From a virus, in the IMG/VR virus record IMGVR_UViG_3300031974_002566, positions 1 through 42,844 of that record: a stretch of DNA of 42,844 nucleotides. One strand, 5' to 3'. Shown here piece after piece: positions 24,474 to 31,278 of the stretch. The translations under genes and the position numbers were made by a program. Numbering within the stretch: the stretch's first letter is position 1; each line of letters opens with the position of its first letter. The notes under the pieces are model-generated. The model had not been told where the DNA came from and did no database searches. It was given only the letters and a program-made list of their open reading frames with translations.

Positions 24474-24627
24474 TCTTCGGCGGCAGCTTTAAGAACTGCC
24501 GCACCTCTTTGTGCTCACGCACGAAGACGCTGGCGCCACGGGCGTAGCAAATGTAGAAGCGACCGTTGAAATCCTTGCCGGTCTCGACGGTCATGTCGCC
24601 TTGCAGGTGCAGGGTTTCGCGTTTCAT
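24292..24627 (-). CDS. Conserved-looking protein of unknown function, last gene of the - strand unit
   Basis: This 111-residue protein has a beta-rich N-terminus (RETLHLQGDMTVETGK, GRFYICYARGASVFVREH) and a C-terminal segment GFGPECHLDEADPNYQTRT that looks constrained. The start overlaps the upstream zinc-ribbon gene by 4 bases. It lies at the end of the sigma-factor unit and overlaps the convergent + gene by 182 bp. No family is recognised. Confidence 0.6.
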   Translation of the reverse strand: MKRETLHLQGDMTVETGKDFNGRFYICYARGASVFVREHKEVRQFLKLPPKTRSRDALDSWFASLSLGDQGHNPEPTGPDLGLSERVKAEGFGPECHLDEADPNYQTRTVV

Positions 24628-24884
24628 TGGATTGCCTTTTTCATGAAGTCATAGAAGTTGCCTAGGTCTTGCCAGAAGATCGTCGCCACGTTCTTTTGCT
24701 GCCATTGCACAGAGCGGGTGTGAGCTACCGCCTCTCGTGGTTGCACGGTGTTAAACCGATGCTCACAGATAGGGCAAGCTCGGCGGCGGACGAAATCGCC
24801 ATCCTTTGAACGGTGGGTCGATTTGACGTCGGTTACCAGGCTGCCGCAGTTAGGGCACGGCGGACCCATCCGATTAGCTGCCAT
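24624..24884 (-). CDS. NrdR-like zinc ribbon protein
   Basis: This 86-residue protein has two CxxC pairs, CPNC at 10-13 and CPIC at 37-40, in the context GSLVTDVKSTHRSKDG and FVRRRACPICEHRFNTVQ. That closely follows the N-terminal zinc ribbon of NrdR. The ATP-cone domain that senses nucleotides in NrdR is missing. It could be a DNA- or RNA polymerase-binding regulator, and it lies 3 bp downstream of the sigma factor gene, so a shared role in transcription control is plausible. Function is inferred. Confidence 0.7.
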   Translation of the reverse strand: MAANRMGPPCPNCGSLVTDVKSTHRSKDGDFVRRRACPICEHRFNTVQPREAVAHTRSVQWQQKNVATIFWQDLGNFYDFMKKAIQ

Positions 24885-24887
24885 GGT

Positions 24888-25814
24888 CTAGCTCCAACCC
24901 CAGGTCAAGCTGGAGCTGCGTCTCTGTTTCTGCCGCTTTCCCGGCGGTCGGTCCTCCAAAATGTCGCGCAGCCGTTCTTCGGCTTTGTGTACAAGCTGTC
25001 TTGTCACTTCTTTGCCGATGCCGATCCGATTGGCGATCTTCGGATTCGACAACGGCTCTTCGCCATCTAACCCGTAACGCAACGACAGAAGTCGTCGTTC
25101 GCTCTCGCTCATCTGCGCGAAGGCGCGCTTGACGGCAAGGATCGCCGTTTCGTGAGCCAGCTCTTCGGCGGGGTCGACTTGATTGCTCTGGATCAGATCG
25201 ACGATGGTGCTTCCGTCGTCGTCCCTGGTCCGAGCTTTGGTGTCGAGACTGGCGGCATCTTCTGCGGCTTGCAGATAGTTCCGCATCGTCTCCGGTTGAA
25301 CGCCGATCAGCTCGGCGCATTGCTCAAGGGTGGGCATTTTGCCGTGCTCTTTTTGATAGTCGATCATGAAATACTTGACCTTGCGCAAGCCGTCTGGCGC
25401 TCCGCTTGGGAGACGGATCATTCGGTCTTGGGTTTGCGTTGCACGCATAATCCCTTGCCGGATCCACCAGTAGGCGTACGTGGAGAACTTGTAGCCGCGC
25501 GCAGGATCGAACATCTCTGCGGCGCGAATCAGACCGATGTTGCCTTCCTGCACTAGGTCTTGCATGGAAAGGCGATTCGTCATCCTGCTGAACTTGCTGG
25601 CGACGCTGATGACCAGGCGGAGGTTGCCCTGAATCATCCGCTTCTTTGCCCTCTTGCCCACTCGAATCAGGCGTTCCTCTTCTTTGGTCAGCTCTGGCTT
25701 ATCCAAGAGAGGCATCATTGCCTGAATGGCGTTGCCGAGCGCGATCTCTTCAGCGGCTGTCAGGAGCGGGATTTTCCCGATCTGATTTAGGTAGTCGCGT
25801 AAGTAGTCAGACAT
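24888..25814 (-). CDS. Sigma-70 family factor, cyanobacterial group-2-like
   Basis: This 308-residue protein has the full architecture of a primary/group-2 sigma factor. Region 1.2 reads DYLRDYLNQIGKIPLLTAAE. Region 2 carries RLVISVASKF, the core-binding DLVQEGNIGLIRA and the -10 recognition stretch YKFSTYAYWWIRQGI. Region 3 starts near residue 155. Region 4 contains LLSLRYGLDGEEPLSNPKIA and VTRQLVHKAEERLRDIL. Regions 1.2 and 2 are very like cyanobacterial sigma factors. Region 4.2 is diverged at the -35 recognition helix, so it may read different promoters. It is not of the T4 gp55 type used by many cyanophages. It lies directly behind a terminator-like hairpin. Confidence 0.92.
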   Translation of the reverse strand: MSDYLRDYLNQIGKIPLLTAAEEIALGNAIQAMMPLLDKPELTKEEERLIRVGKRAKKRMIQGNLRLVISVASKFSRMTNRLSMQDLVQEGNIGLIRAAEMFDPARGYKFSTYAYWWIRQGIMRATQTQDRMIRLPSGAPDGLRKVKYFMIDYQKEHGKMPTLEQCAELIGVQPETMRNYLQAAEDAASLDTKARTRDDDGSTIVDLIQSNQVDPAEELAHETAILAVKRAFAQMSESERRLLSLRYGLDGEEPLSNPKIANRIGIGKEVTRQLVHKAEERLRDILEDRPPGKRQKQRRSSSLTWGWS

Positions 25815-25822
25815 CTAGCCAT

Positions 25823-25843
25823 AAAAAAGGGGGCAAAGCCCCC
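25823..25843 (-). terminator. Terminator-like hairpin in front of the sigma gene
   Basis: On the - strand GGGGGC (complement of 25838-25843) pairs with GCCCCC (complement of 25829-25834) around a 3-base TTT loop and is followed by TTTTTT. It ends 9 bases before the sigma ATG (25814). It would end SSB transcripts and stop read-through into the sigma gene unless antiterminated. Confidence 0.8.
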
Positions 25844-25849
25844 CGGACC

Positions 25850-26182
25850 TTAAAACGGCATCTCGGTGGATTCAACCTTGGGCTTCGGAGGCAGTCGGAA
25901 CTCGTTGACATCGACGACCAGGTTGGCGCGAGTCTCTCCGTTCTTGGCTTCGTAGGTTTCCAGGTGCGCCTGACCGGCGATGGTGACCTGCATGCCCTTT
26001 TGCAGAAGCTCGGCTGCGTTCTTTGAACGCTCACCCCAGACGGCGCAGCGGAGAGGCGTCACATACTCCTCGTTTTTGCGGCGCTTGTTGACGAGCACCG
26101 TGAAGTTAGTGACGTCCAGCTTGCCTACTTGGCGGATTTCGGGGTCAGCTGCGAGGTTGCCGACGGCTGTGATTGAAAGCAT
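25850..26182 (-). CDS. ssb: Single-stranded DNA binding protein
   Basis: This 110-residue protein starts at ATG 26182. It has the SSB OB-fold pattern: VGNLAADPEIRQVGK, VTNFTVLVNKRRK, TPLRCAVWGERSKNAAELLQKG and QVTIAGQAHLETYEAKNG. The C-terminus is short and ends ESTEMPF, with the acidic/aromatic tip that recruits partner proteins. It coats single strands during replication and works with the annealing protein encoded upstream. It overlaps the gene before it by 58 bp. Confidence 0.92.
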   Translation of the reverse strand: MLSITAVGNLAADPEIRQVGKLDVTNFTVLVNKRRKNEEYVTPLRCAVWGERSKNAAELLQKGMQVTIAGQAHLETYEAKNGETRANLVVDVNEFRLPPKPKVESTEMPF

Positions 26183-26376
26183 GGTCCGAAGAATTTGGAA
26201 ACGATGTTGGACAGGGCTTGTCTGGCTGTGCAGTTCCGCGCTTGCGCGTAGTGCTCGACGGAGGCGCACAGGTCAGGTGGGAGGAAATCTTCGAGATGAC
26301 TAGCCAAAGGCTTGATCTGGTTTCGCTGCTGAGCGTAAAGAGCCGCCATCTGGGCGTGCATCATCTCGTCGTTCAT
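26125..26376 (-). CDS. Small helical protein of unknown function
   Basis: This 83-residue protein (MNDEMMHAQMAALYAQQRNQ start) is helical and has a LPPDLCASVEHYAQARNCTA segment resembling a small DNA-binding or antitoxin-like helical protein, but no family is clear. It lies between the annealing protein and SSB genes, starting 4 bp after the former and overlapping the SSB gene by 58 bp. Co-transcribed with the recombination genes. Confidence 0.55.
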   Translation of the reverse strand: MNDEMMHAQMAALYAQQRNQIKPLASHLEDFLPPDLCASVEHYAQARNCTARQALSNIVSKFFGPCFQSQPSATSQLTPKSAK

Positions 26377-26380
26377 GGCA

Positions 26381-27076
26381 TCAAGGGGTCAGACGCTCCT
26401 GGATGAACTGCAGGTGTTTGGGGAGCGTGATGTGGGAGGTGATTAGCTCACCTTCCGGCACGCTGAATTCCGCCATGAACTCTTTGATGATCTTGTTCCT
26501 GACGGGCGTGGTCTCCTTCGCCAGGAGTCCGCGAATGGAGGTCAGGTCAGACGGGTTCAGGGGAACCTCACCTGGTTCCAGGTCAGCTGCTTGCTTAGTC
26601 GGTTTAGCCGAGGTTTTCGCCTTTTGCTTGGGCTCGGGACGAGGTTCAGCAGCTGGCGCGGGTTGAGCTTTTGCCTCTTCGATTTCCTCGCGTGCCCACA
26701 GCTCGTAACCGAGGGAAAACGTGAAGGCGGCGTTGGCGCACAGGGCGCGACGGTGGCTGTCGGTCAGGGTGCGGCAGCTCACCTTGTCGAACTTGACAGG
26801 CTGGTTGCGGTTGTCCTGGACCGGGTAGACAAAGTCCGGGGTCGCCTGGTCTTCAGGTCCGGTGAAATAGCTGACGAGGTAGGCGGAACCGTCGGGTGCT
26901 TGCCAGACGTGCCCACCATCAGGCGCAGGTTTTAGGTGGAACTCCCAGCCGGAAGCCATGGTGTGCAGGTGGTTGGCAATCCGTGCCCAGCTGACGTAAT
27001 CAGCTGCGTAATTGCCGGTGCCCTTGCGGAAGACGTCGTCTTTGTTGATGACGCCCGCAAGATTCGGGATGGTCAT
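26381..27076 (-). CDS. Single-strand annealing protein (DUF1071-like)
   Basis: This 231-residue protein has an N-terminal domain (residues 1-135) that fits the DUF1071 group of Rad52-like annealing proteins: YVSWARIANHLHTMASGWEF, VYPVQDNRNQPV and SCRTLTDSHRRALCANAAFTF followed by LGYELWA. A Pro/Ala/Lys-rich linker lies at 140-175. The C-terminal 55 residues form helices (RGLLAKETTPVRNKIIKEF). It would anneal complementary single strands, working with SSB and the phage nuclease. Family assignment by pattern. Confidence 0.75.
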   Translation of the reverse strand: MTIPNLAGVINKDDVFRKGTGNYAADYVSWARIANHLHTMASGWEFHLKPAPDGGHVWQAPDGSAYLVSYFTGPEDQATPDFVYPVQDNRNQPVKFDKVSCRTLTDSHRRALCANAAFTFSLGYELWAREEIEEAKAQPAPAAEPRPEPKQKAKTSAKPTKQAADLEPGEVPLNPSDLTSIRGLLAKETTPVRNKIIKEFMAEFSVPEGELITSHITLPKHLQFIQERLTP

Positions 27077-27510
27077 TGTGCGGTGAACGTGGTGACTGTG
27101 ATGATTGCCCCTGGCAGTTCTGTCTCTTCGCAGTAACGCTTGGAAGCGTTTAGCGAAACGACCTGACGATCATCGTCGAAAAGAACTCCGGTGAGCGCGT
27201 CGTTGGTGCTTCTCACGAGTTTCTCAATGTCGCCGTGAGTAGCTGAAGTGCAGGCAGAGGGGGCGGACGAGCGGAGACCACTTTTGTTGAAGTGCGATTT
27301 AGGTCTTTGAAACCTGAAGACCACAGACAAGTGAACAGGCGATGCCATATCCCACTCGTCAGGCTTCTGGTCGATGGCGGCGTATTTAACGTCTTGCCGC
27401 CACGGCTTCACTTTCTTGCTCGACTCGACCATGACCCCGCGCCCGATGTGACGTTTGGAGCCCTGAGGCGCGGGGATGCCGTGAACAACGAAAGTGATGG
27501 AGTCGTTCAA
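27073..27510 (-). CDS. rusA: RusA-family Holliday junction resolvase
   Basis: This 145-residue protein starts with FVVHGIPAPQGSKRH, the family's nucleotide-contact strand. It carries the catalytic acidic residues Asp94 (GDIEKLVRSTND), Asp104 and the FDDDRQV cluster at 111-117. RusA dimers cut four-way junctions made during recombination and replication. It overlaps both neighbours by 4 bp, so it belongs to the recombination unit with the annealing protein and SSB. Confidence 0.9.
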   Translation of the reverse strand: MNDSITFVVHGIPAPQGSKRHIGRGVMVESSKKVKPWRQDVKYAAIDQKPDEWDMASPVHLSVVFRFQRPKSHFNKSGLRSSAPSACTSATHGDIEKLVRSTNDALTGVLFDDDRQVVSLNASKRYCEETELPGAIITVTTFTAQ

Positions 27511-27839
27511 AATGCGCTATCTAAGCGCCAGTAGATTGTCACGCTGCGCTCGGCTAGTCCAGCGTCGATGTCTTGCTCCTTAATGGCGTCGATTGCCTTC
27601 CGAGCTTGCTTGCTGAGCTTGTAGCTGCTGCGCTCGCAGCGGGTGTACTTGGCGTTGCTGAACTGGTAGGTGCCCTCGTCGGCTTGATGCTCGTCGAGTT
27701 CGCCTAGTGCCATGGCTCCTTGGAGCTGTTCTTTGAGGAACGCCTCACGAGCTTCGAGTTCGGCGCGCTCTTCGCGGATCTGCAACAGGGCGTCGATCAG
27801 GTCTTGGGCGGTGGTGATGTCGGTAGTCACTTGTTGCAC
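27507..27839 (-). CDS. Coiled-coil protein of unknown function
   Basis: This 110-residue protein (GTG start at 27839, with a second GTG nine bases later) has a long helix with charge repeats (QIREERAELEAREAFLKEQL) and a C-terminal helix/strand part (KQARKAIDAIKEQDID, SVTIYWRLDSAF). Its layout resembles small phage recombination accessory proteins. It overlaps RusA by 4 bp and the upstream gene by 13 bp, so the unit is tightly coupled. Function not recognised. Confidence 0.65.
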   Translation of the reverse strand: MQQVTTDITTAQDLIDALLQIREERAELEAREAFLKEQLQGAMALGELDEHQADEGTYQFSNAKYTRCERSSYKLSKQARKAIDAIKEQDIDAGLAERSVTIYWRLDSAF

Positions 27840-27973
27840 TCCGGGGCGACTTTGACGTAGGGCTGGGTGCCGCTGTGGGTGCTGCCGTGGTGGGCGGTGG
27901 CTTCAAGACCGATAAAGGCGAAGGCTGCGGCGGCGATCAGGAAGCAGGCGACGTTGGCGAGTTTGTCTTGCAT
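27827..27973 (-). CDS. Small single-pass membrane or exported protein
   Basis: This 48-residue protein (MQDKLANVACFLIAAAAFAF) has a hydrophobic stretch at about 7-22 and a His/Ser/Gly-rich tail. It overlaps the downstream gene by 13 bp and lies 17 bp behind the upstream gene. It could be a signal peptide or an anchor. No family. Confidence 0.5.
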   Translation of the reverse strand: MQDKLANVACFLIAAAAFAFIGLEATAHHGSTHSGTQPYVKVAPECNK

Positions 27974-27990
27974 GGTGAGAAGGCGGTGGT

Positions 27991-28224
27991 TCAGGAGGCG
28001 ATGGTGACGCAGATGCGCTGGACCATGTCCATGGCGAGGTCGCTGCCCTCATCGGAGTGAGAGTCGATGCCTTCGCGCTCGATGATCGTGGCTGCCATGT
28101 CGAGCAGCTTGTCGAGCATCTCGTCGCCGAGATAGTCGGTCAGGTCGTCTTGCAGATCCTGGAGCATCCGCTTGCGTTGCTCAGCGGGAAGCTCGGGATA
28201 GTCGACAGGTTGAAGAGGAAGCAT
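27991..28224 (-). CDS. Small acidic helical protein
   Basis: This 77-residue protein (ATG 28224, MLPLQPVDYPELPAEQRKR) is strongly helical and acidic (MLQDLQDDLTDYLGDEMLDK, LDMAATIIEREGIDS). It is the first gene after the promoter candidate at 28269-28296, so it leads the recombination/SSB operon. Early phage genes with this profile often bind host proteins; here function is unknown. Confidence 0.6.
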   Translation of the reverse strand: MLPLQPVDYPELPAEQRKRMLQDLQDDLTDYLGDEMLDKLLDMAATIIEREGIDSHSDEGSDLAMDMVQRICVTIAS

Positions 28225-28268
28225 TGTGCGATGAACGGGTCGTGTGACGGGCTTCGCCCGTGAGCATA

Positions 28269-28296
28269 TTATTACCCATAACCGGGAGGAACGCAA
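28269..28296 (-). promoter_or_regulatory. Candidate promoter of the recombination operon
   Basis: On the - strand, TTGCGT (complement of 28291-28296) lies 16 bases before TAATAA (complement of 28269-28274). The start codon of the first gene is about 45 bases downstream. The 25 bases at 28275-28299 match 20 of 25 at 31211-31235, where a second promoter candidate sits the same distance from its gene. Confidence 0.55.
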
Positions 28297-28317
28297 CCTG
28301 TTCCAACCCTCTTTTGA

Positions 28318-28926
28318 TTAAATCAGGAAGTTCTCCCAGTATTTCCCTGGGTTCTCGCAGTACAGCGTCAGATCATCCAGCTGGTACTTCAGCTGTCGCA
28401 TCTTCACCTCGAACTCCTCCAGCAGCGCCGCAAAGTAAGAGTCAGTCCGGCTCAACCTGGTGAGCGACTTCAGCAGCCCTTTGCTTTCCTCGTACGCAAC
28501 CTCCGCCAGATCGCGCTCGATCTTGATGTCGCTGTCGAGCATGAACTCGACGCACGGCATCGACAAGGTTTTGTCGATCGACCGAATCAGCCGCTTCATC
28601 TGTTCCTCGATGCTTTCCGCCTCGCTCACGGCTTCCACCACCGCGACAGACTGCATCTGCTGGTGAGTCAAAACCGACTTTTCCCCAGCCTGGTGAGGAC
28701 GGAAGACTGCCGCCTTGCCGCTGAAGCCAGCGTTGAGCCTGATCAGCGCCCAGTCACGGTTGTCGACCTTGACCGTGTCGCCAATTCGCATCGACGCTGC
28801 GCTCTGGCTGCTGTCGCTCTGGTGGCAAAGGATCAGGTCTGTCGTCCAGCTGCAATCAGCGTCTTTCGTCCTGCCGCAGATCGGACAGGGTGTGCGCTTA
28901 CTTGACCGTATGAAGCTGCTCTTCAT
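28318..28926 (-). CDS. Zinc-finger protein with primase-like N-terminus
   Basis: This 202-residue protein has an N-terminal metal-binding pattern CPICGRTKDADCSW...LILCHQ at residues 14-35, like the CHC2-type or related zinc fingers at the N-terminus of phage and plasmid primases. A TOPRIM or polymerase domain does not follow. Instead residues 95-200 are helical (EEQMKRLIRSIDKTL, LLEEFEVKMRQLKYQL). It could be a primase accessory or recognition subunit, or an unrelated zinc-finger regulator. It lies upstream of the promoter candidate. Confidence 0.6.
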   Translation of the reverse strand: MKSSFIRSSKRTPCPICGRTKDADCSWTTDLILCHQSDSSQSAASMRIGDTVKVDNRDWALIRLNAGFSGKAAVFRPHQAGEKSVLTHQQMQSVAVVEAVSEAESIEEQMKRLIRSIDKTLSMPCVEFMLDSDIKIERDLAEVAYEESKGLLKSLTRLSRTDSYFAALLEEFEVKMRQLKYQLDDLTLYCENPGKYWENFLI

Positions 28927-29258
28927 TTAGCCCTCAAAAGCTGCGTCCTTGTCACCTGCGCGATTTCCAGCTCCTTTTTTGTTTTTTCAAGCAGGTGCAG
29001 AACACATCGCCTCAAGTCTTTGTGACCATCTCTAAACCCCTCTCGGTAGGGGTCTTTCGGTATTTCAGTCGAGAGTTCAGGCAAGGAATCCAGCACGTCT
29101 CTTAGGACGTAAATTCTTGCCTCCAAAGCCATGATCTCCTTGAGCCCTGGGTCGACTGGTTTTAGGTGCGACGGGATGCTCAGCAAATACTCGGTCGCCC
29201 TGGGGTTGAACCAGAAGCCCGTGAGTTTTTTGAGCTTCCACAAGTGTTTTTTTGACAT
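28923..29258 (-). CDS. Helical protein of unknown function
   Basis: This 111-residue protein begins MSKKHLWKLKKLTGFWFNP and is helical later (LKEIMALEARIYVLRDVLD, LRRCVLHLLEKTKKELEIA). It overlaps the zinc-finger gene by 4 bp, so the two are coupled. The N-terminus is strongly basic and aromatic. I do not recognise the family. Confidence 0.55.
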   Translation of the reverse strand: MSKKHLWKLKKLTGFWFNPRATEYLLSIPSHLKPVDPGLKEIMALEARIYVLRDVLDSLPELSTEIPKDPYREGFRDGHKDLRRCVLHLLEKTKKELEIAQVTRTQLLRAK

Positions 29259-29576
29259 GATCGAAAAGTTTGGGGGACTTACATGAATTGCCGCTTACTC
29301 AGCGCCGTAGAACGGTTGACTAGAACCGCTGGCACCACGCTGGTCCGCGACGGGAACCTCTCTTTCAGTGCTTGGGAAGTTGCAACCCACCAGTTAGCCC
29401 GACCAGTGGCAACCCCTACACAGGCAGCAGCACGGAGCCCCACGCAATGACGGGCTCCTATCAATGCCCCAGGTCATTAAACTGACGGCTCGAAATTCTA
29501 TTGAGGAATCTCGAAGCGTCCGCCGACGGCAGGCGACGGTGAGGGGAGGACTGCTCCGGCAAGCTCCCCACCTGCC
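29259..29576. other. 318-bp stretch without a convincing gene
   Basis: Two overlapping short frames compete here. One is on the + strand at 29283-29450 (55 residues, MNCRLLSAVERLTRTAGTTL start, GGGGGA five bases before the ATG). The other is on the - strand at 29279-29464 (61 residues, TTG start, internal GTG behind TAGGAG). Neither resembles a known family. The - strand frame agrees with the orientation of its neighbours. From 29465 to 29576 nothing convincing is seen. Confidence 0.4.
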
Positions 29577-29774
29577 TCACCTTTGGCGCGGGTATTTGCC
29601 AGGTGGCAGCTCAAGACAGTGCTCAAGCAGCGCCACCTGCCACTCGACTTCCATATTCAGCAGGTACTCGCGAGCCTCGTCTGAGAGAGGCATCCGCAAG
29701 ACAGGCTGCAACCGGGGCTCACCTGCGACCATGCCGCGCAGGTATTGGAGCATCAGCCGAGCGGCGCCCTTCAT
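29577..29774 (-). CDS. Small protein of unknown function
   Basis: This 65-residue protein (MKGAARLMLQYLRGMVAGEP) is helical in the middle (SDEAREYLLNMEVEWQVALL) and coupled to the upstream gene by a 4-bp overlap. It has normal codon use for the region. No domain is recognised. Confidence 0.55.
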   Translation of the reverse strand: MKGAARLMLQYLRGMVAGEPRLQPVLRMPLSDEAREYLLNMEVEWQVALLEHCLELPPGKYPRQR

Positions 29775-30493
29775 GAGAGGTGCTTGAGGTCGATAACGGT
29801 CTTATGGTGCCCGTGGGCGCAGGAAACGGAAAGGGTGCCTTCAGGATCGTTATTGGATTGAAGGTGTGCGCTTCGCAGTGGCGCAAGAACGTCCAACAAG
29901 TATTTGACGGCATCAAGAGTTTTCTGCACAAACCGCTCGTCCGCTTCAGACGAATGGTCCTCGCACCACTCGAAATAAGCGTCACAAAGCGCGCTTTGAG
30001 CAAGCAGCAAACCTGACTCATGCTTGTCCATCCATTCGCCTTTCTTGACGAGATAGCGCAGCCGTGGGAGGTAGGACTTGAGAAGCTCCGTGGCTTGCTT
30101 TTTCTCAATGTCAGCCTTCAGCTGCTCTTCGAGCTTGTCGACTTCGGTGATCACTTCGGCTTGCTCCTCAGATTCTTCGGCGATCCGCGCCCGGACCATT
30201 TCTTGCGTAGCGGTGGGCTGATTCTTGAGAGGCAGTGCAAACGCGATCAGATCCTCTTTGTTCTTGGCAACCTCGCGCACTGACGCGCGGATCACGGCGT
30301 TACGGCTGACATGGCTCCACCATTCGGCGCCGTCAACGTCAGGCTCGAAGACCAGAACGTCACCCTTCCATTCGCTTTCGTCGAACTTCAGGACGGCGAC
30401 CATGCCGCCGTTTTTCTTGCCTTTGTTGTCGCGGGTAGGAGCGTGGAAGAACCGGGTGATCGGTGCTTCGATGGACTTAGGGAATGCGGTCAC
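29771..30493 (-). CDS. Hypothetical protein with helical C-terminal half
   Basis: This 240-residue protein has a beta-rich N-terminal part (ITRFFHAPTRDNKG, GMVAVLKFDESEWKGDVLVF) and a long charged helical middle (residues 100-150, EQAEVITEVDKLEEQLKADI). It then has EWMDKHESGLLLAQSALCDA and a C-terminal end carrying Cys-His residues (CAHGHH). It is in the - strand early operon. The function is unknown. Confidence 0.65.
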   Translation of the reverse strand: MTAFPKSIEAPITRFFHAPTRDNKGKKNGGMVAVLKFDESEWKGDVLVFEPDVDGAEWWSHVSRNAVIRASVREVAKNKEDLIAFALPLKNQPTATQEMVRARIAEESEEQAEVITEVDKLEEQLKADIEKKQATELLKSYLPRLRYLVKKGEWMDKHESGLLLAQSALCDAYFEWCEDHSSEADERFVQKTLDAVKYLLDVLAPLRSAHLQSNNDPEGTLSVSCAHGHHKTVIDLKHLS

Positions 30494-30735
30494 GAGAGTT
30501 CCTGTTGGTGCTTTGCGATCAGTTCCCGGACATGTACCGGGTATGTGGAATAAGCCGTAAGGGCTTTGGCGAGAAGGCTGAGTTCCAAGTGACCGAGCGG
30601 TCTGATGAAGTCAGCCTCTAGCTCGCCAATCAGCACCAGGAAGATTAAGTAGGTGCTGGGATGTTCCTCGTTGTCTGCGAAACAAAAGAGGCGGTCGACG
30701 TCGTATTCGGCGTCGCGGATCGCTTCTGATTTCAT
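30490..30735 (-). CDS. Small helical protein of unknown function
   Basis: This 81-residue protein starts at ATG 30735 (MKSEAIRDAEYDVDRLFCFA), overlapping the preceding stop in an ATGA. It is helical with a hydrophobic core (YLIFLVLIGELEADF). It overlaps the next gene by 4 bp. Family unknown. Confidence 0.55.
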   Translation of the reverse strand: MKSEAIRDAEYDVDRLFCFADNEEHPSTYLIFLVLIGELEADFIRPLGHLELSLLAKALTAYSTYPVHVRELIAKHQQELS

Positions 30736-30944
30736 ACGTCGATAGGGTCGATGGAAATGCCGCACTCTTTCCAGAGTCGCTTTGAGTAAAGGTGGCGTAG
30801 CTGGTGCGCTTCGTGAGCCTCGTCGAATCGTCCGAGGTTTTTGAAGTACCGCTCTCGCATGGTTTCCCAGGTGTAGCCCTTGAAGAGAAGTTCTTCGGGT
30901 ACGGAACCTGTCGGGTTGTTCCGTGGGCGACGAGGTCTAGCCAT
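30732..30944 (-). CDS. Small basic protein of unknown function
   Basis: This 70-residue protein starts at ATG 30944 with MARPRRPRNNPTGSVPEELL, a basic N-terminus, then a helical part rich in His, Arg and Glu (FDEAHEAHQLRHLYSKRL). The basic N-terminus suggests nucleic acid or protein binding. It overlaps the next gene by 4 bp and begins 2 bp after the previous one. No family. Confidence 0.55.
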   Translation of the reverse strand: MARPRRPRNNPTGSVPEELLFKGYTWETMRERYFKNLGRFDEAHEAHQLRHLYSKRLWKECGISIDPIDV

Positions 30945-30946
30945 GA

Positions 30947-31162
30947 TCAGCGGCGCTTGCGGAAGAAGGTGGTGAACTTGTTGTCTAGCTCGATCACGTT
31001 GGAAGCCCAACTGCCTGCTTCAGGAATGTCGTCGGGATCAGGCAATTCGTTACGAGCCTGACGAGCCAGTTCGTAGATGAGGTCAAGCTCGACGGCGCTG
31101 AGGGTGACCTCGTATTGAACGTCGTGTCGAGTGCGGGGGGTGCCTTTGGTTACGTCTTTCAT
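30947..31162 (-). CDS. Small protein, first gene behind the second promoter candidate
   Basis: This 71-residue protein starts at ATG 31162 (MKDVTKGTPRTRHDVQYEVT). It has a helix-turn-like part (ELDLIYELARQARNELPDP) and a basic end (FFRKRR). It leads a run of coupled - strand genes from 30947 down to 29577. Function unknown. Confidence 0.55.
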   Translation of the reverse strand: MKDVTKGTPRTRHDVQYEVTLSAVELDLIYELARQARNELPDPDDIPEAGSWASNVIELDNKFTTFFRKRR

Positions 31163-31203
31163 GGGTGTAGCGGCGGAGTGAAGAGGGCTTGCCGACCACA
31201 GAA

Positions 31204-31232
31204 GTATGGACCATAAGCGGTAGAAAAGCAAC
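31204..31232 (-). promoter_or_regulatory. Candidate promoter of the second early unit
   Basis: On the - strand TTGCTT (complement of 31227-31232) is 17 bases before CATACT (complement of 31204-31209), about 42 bases upstream of the start codon at 31162. The surrounding 25 bases (31211-31235) are 80% identical to those of the other candidate at 28275-28299. Confidence 0.5.
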
Positions 31233-31278
31233 CTTATTCAGGGTTGTCTCAGACCTTCTTTAATTGCCTTTGACTGCC

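Noticed and set aside
29441-29530. Possible tRNA (GGCTCGAAATTCT looks like a T-loop)
   Set aside because: No matching acceptor, D or anticodon stems could be formed around it. No tRNA was found by eye anywhere in the window.
29464-29787. A 107-residue + strand frame
   Set aside because: Most of it is antisense to the - strand gene at 29577-29774 and it has low-complexity Ser/Arg composition typical of a shadow frame.
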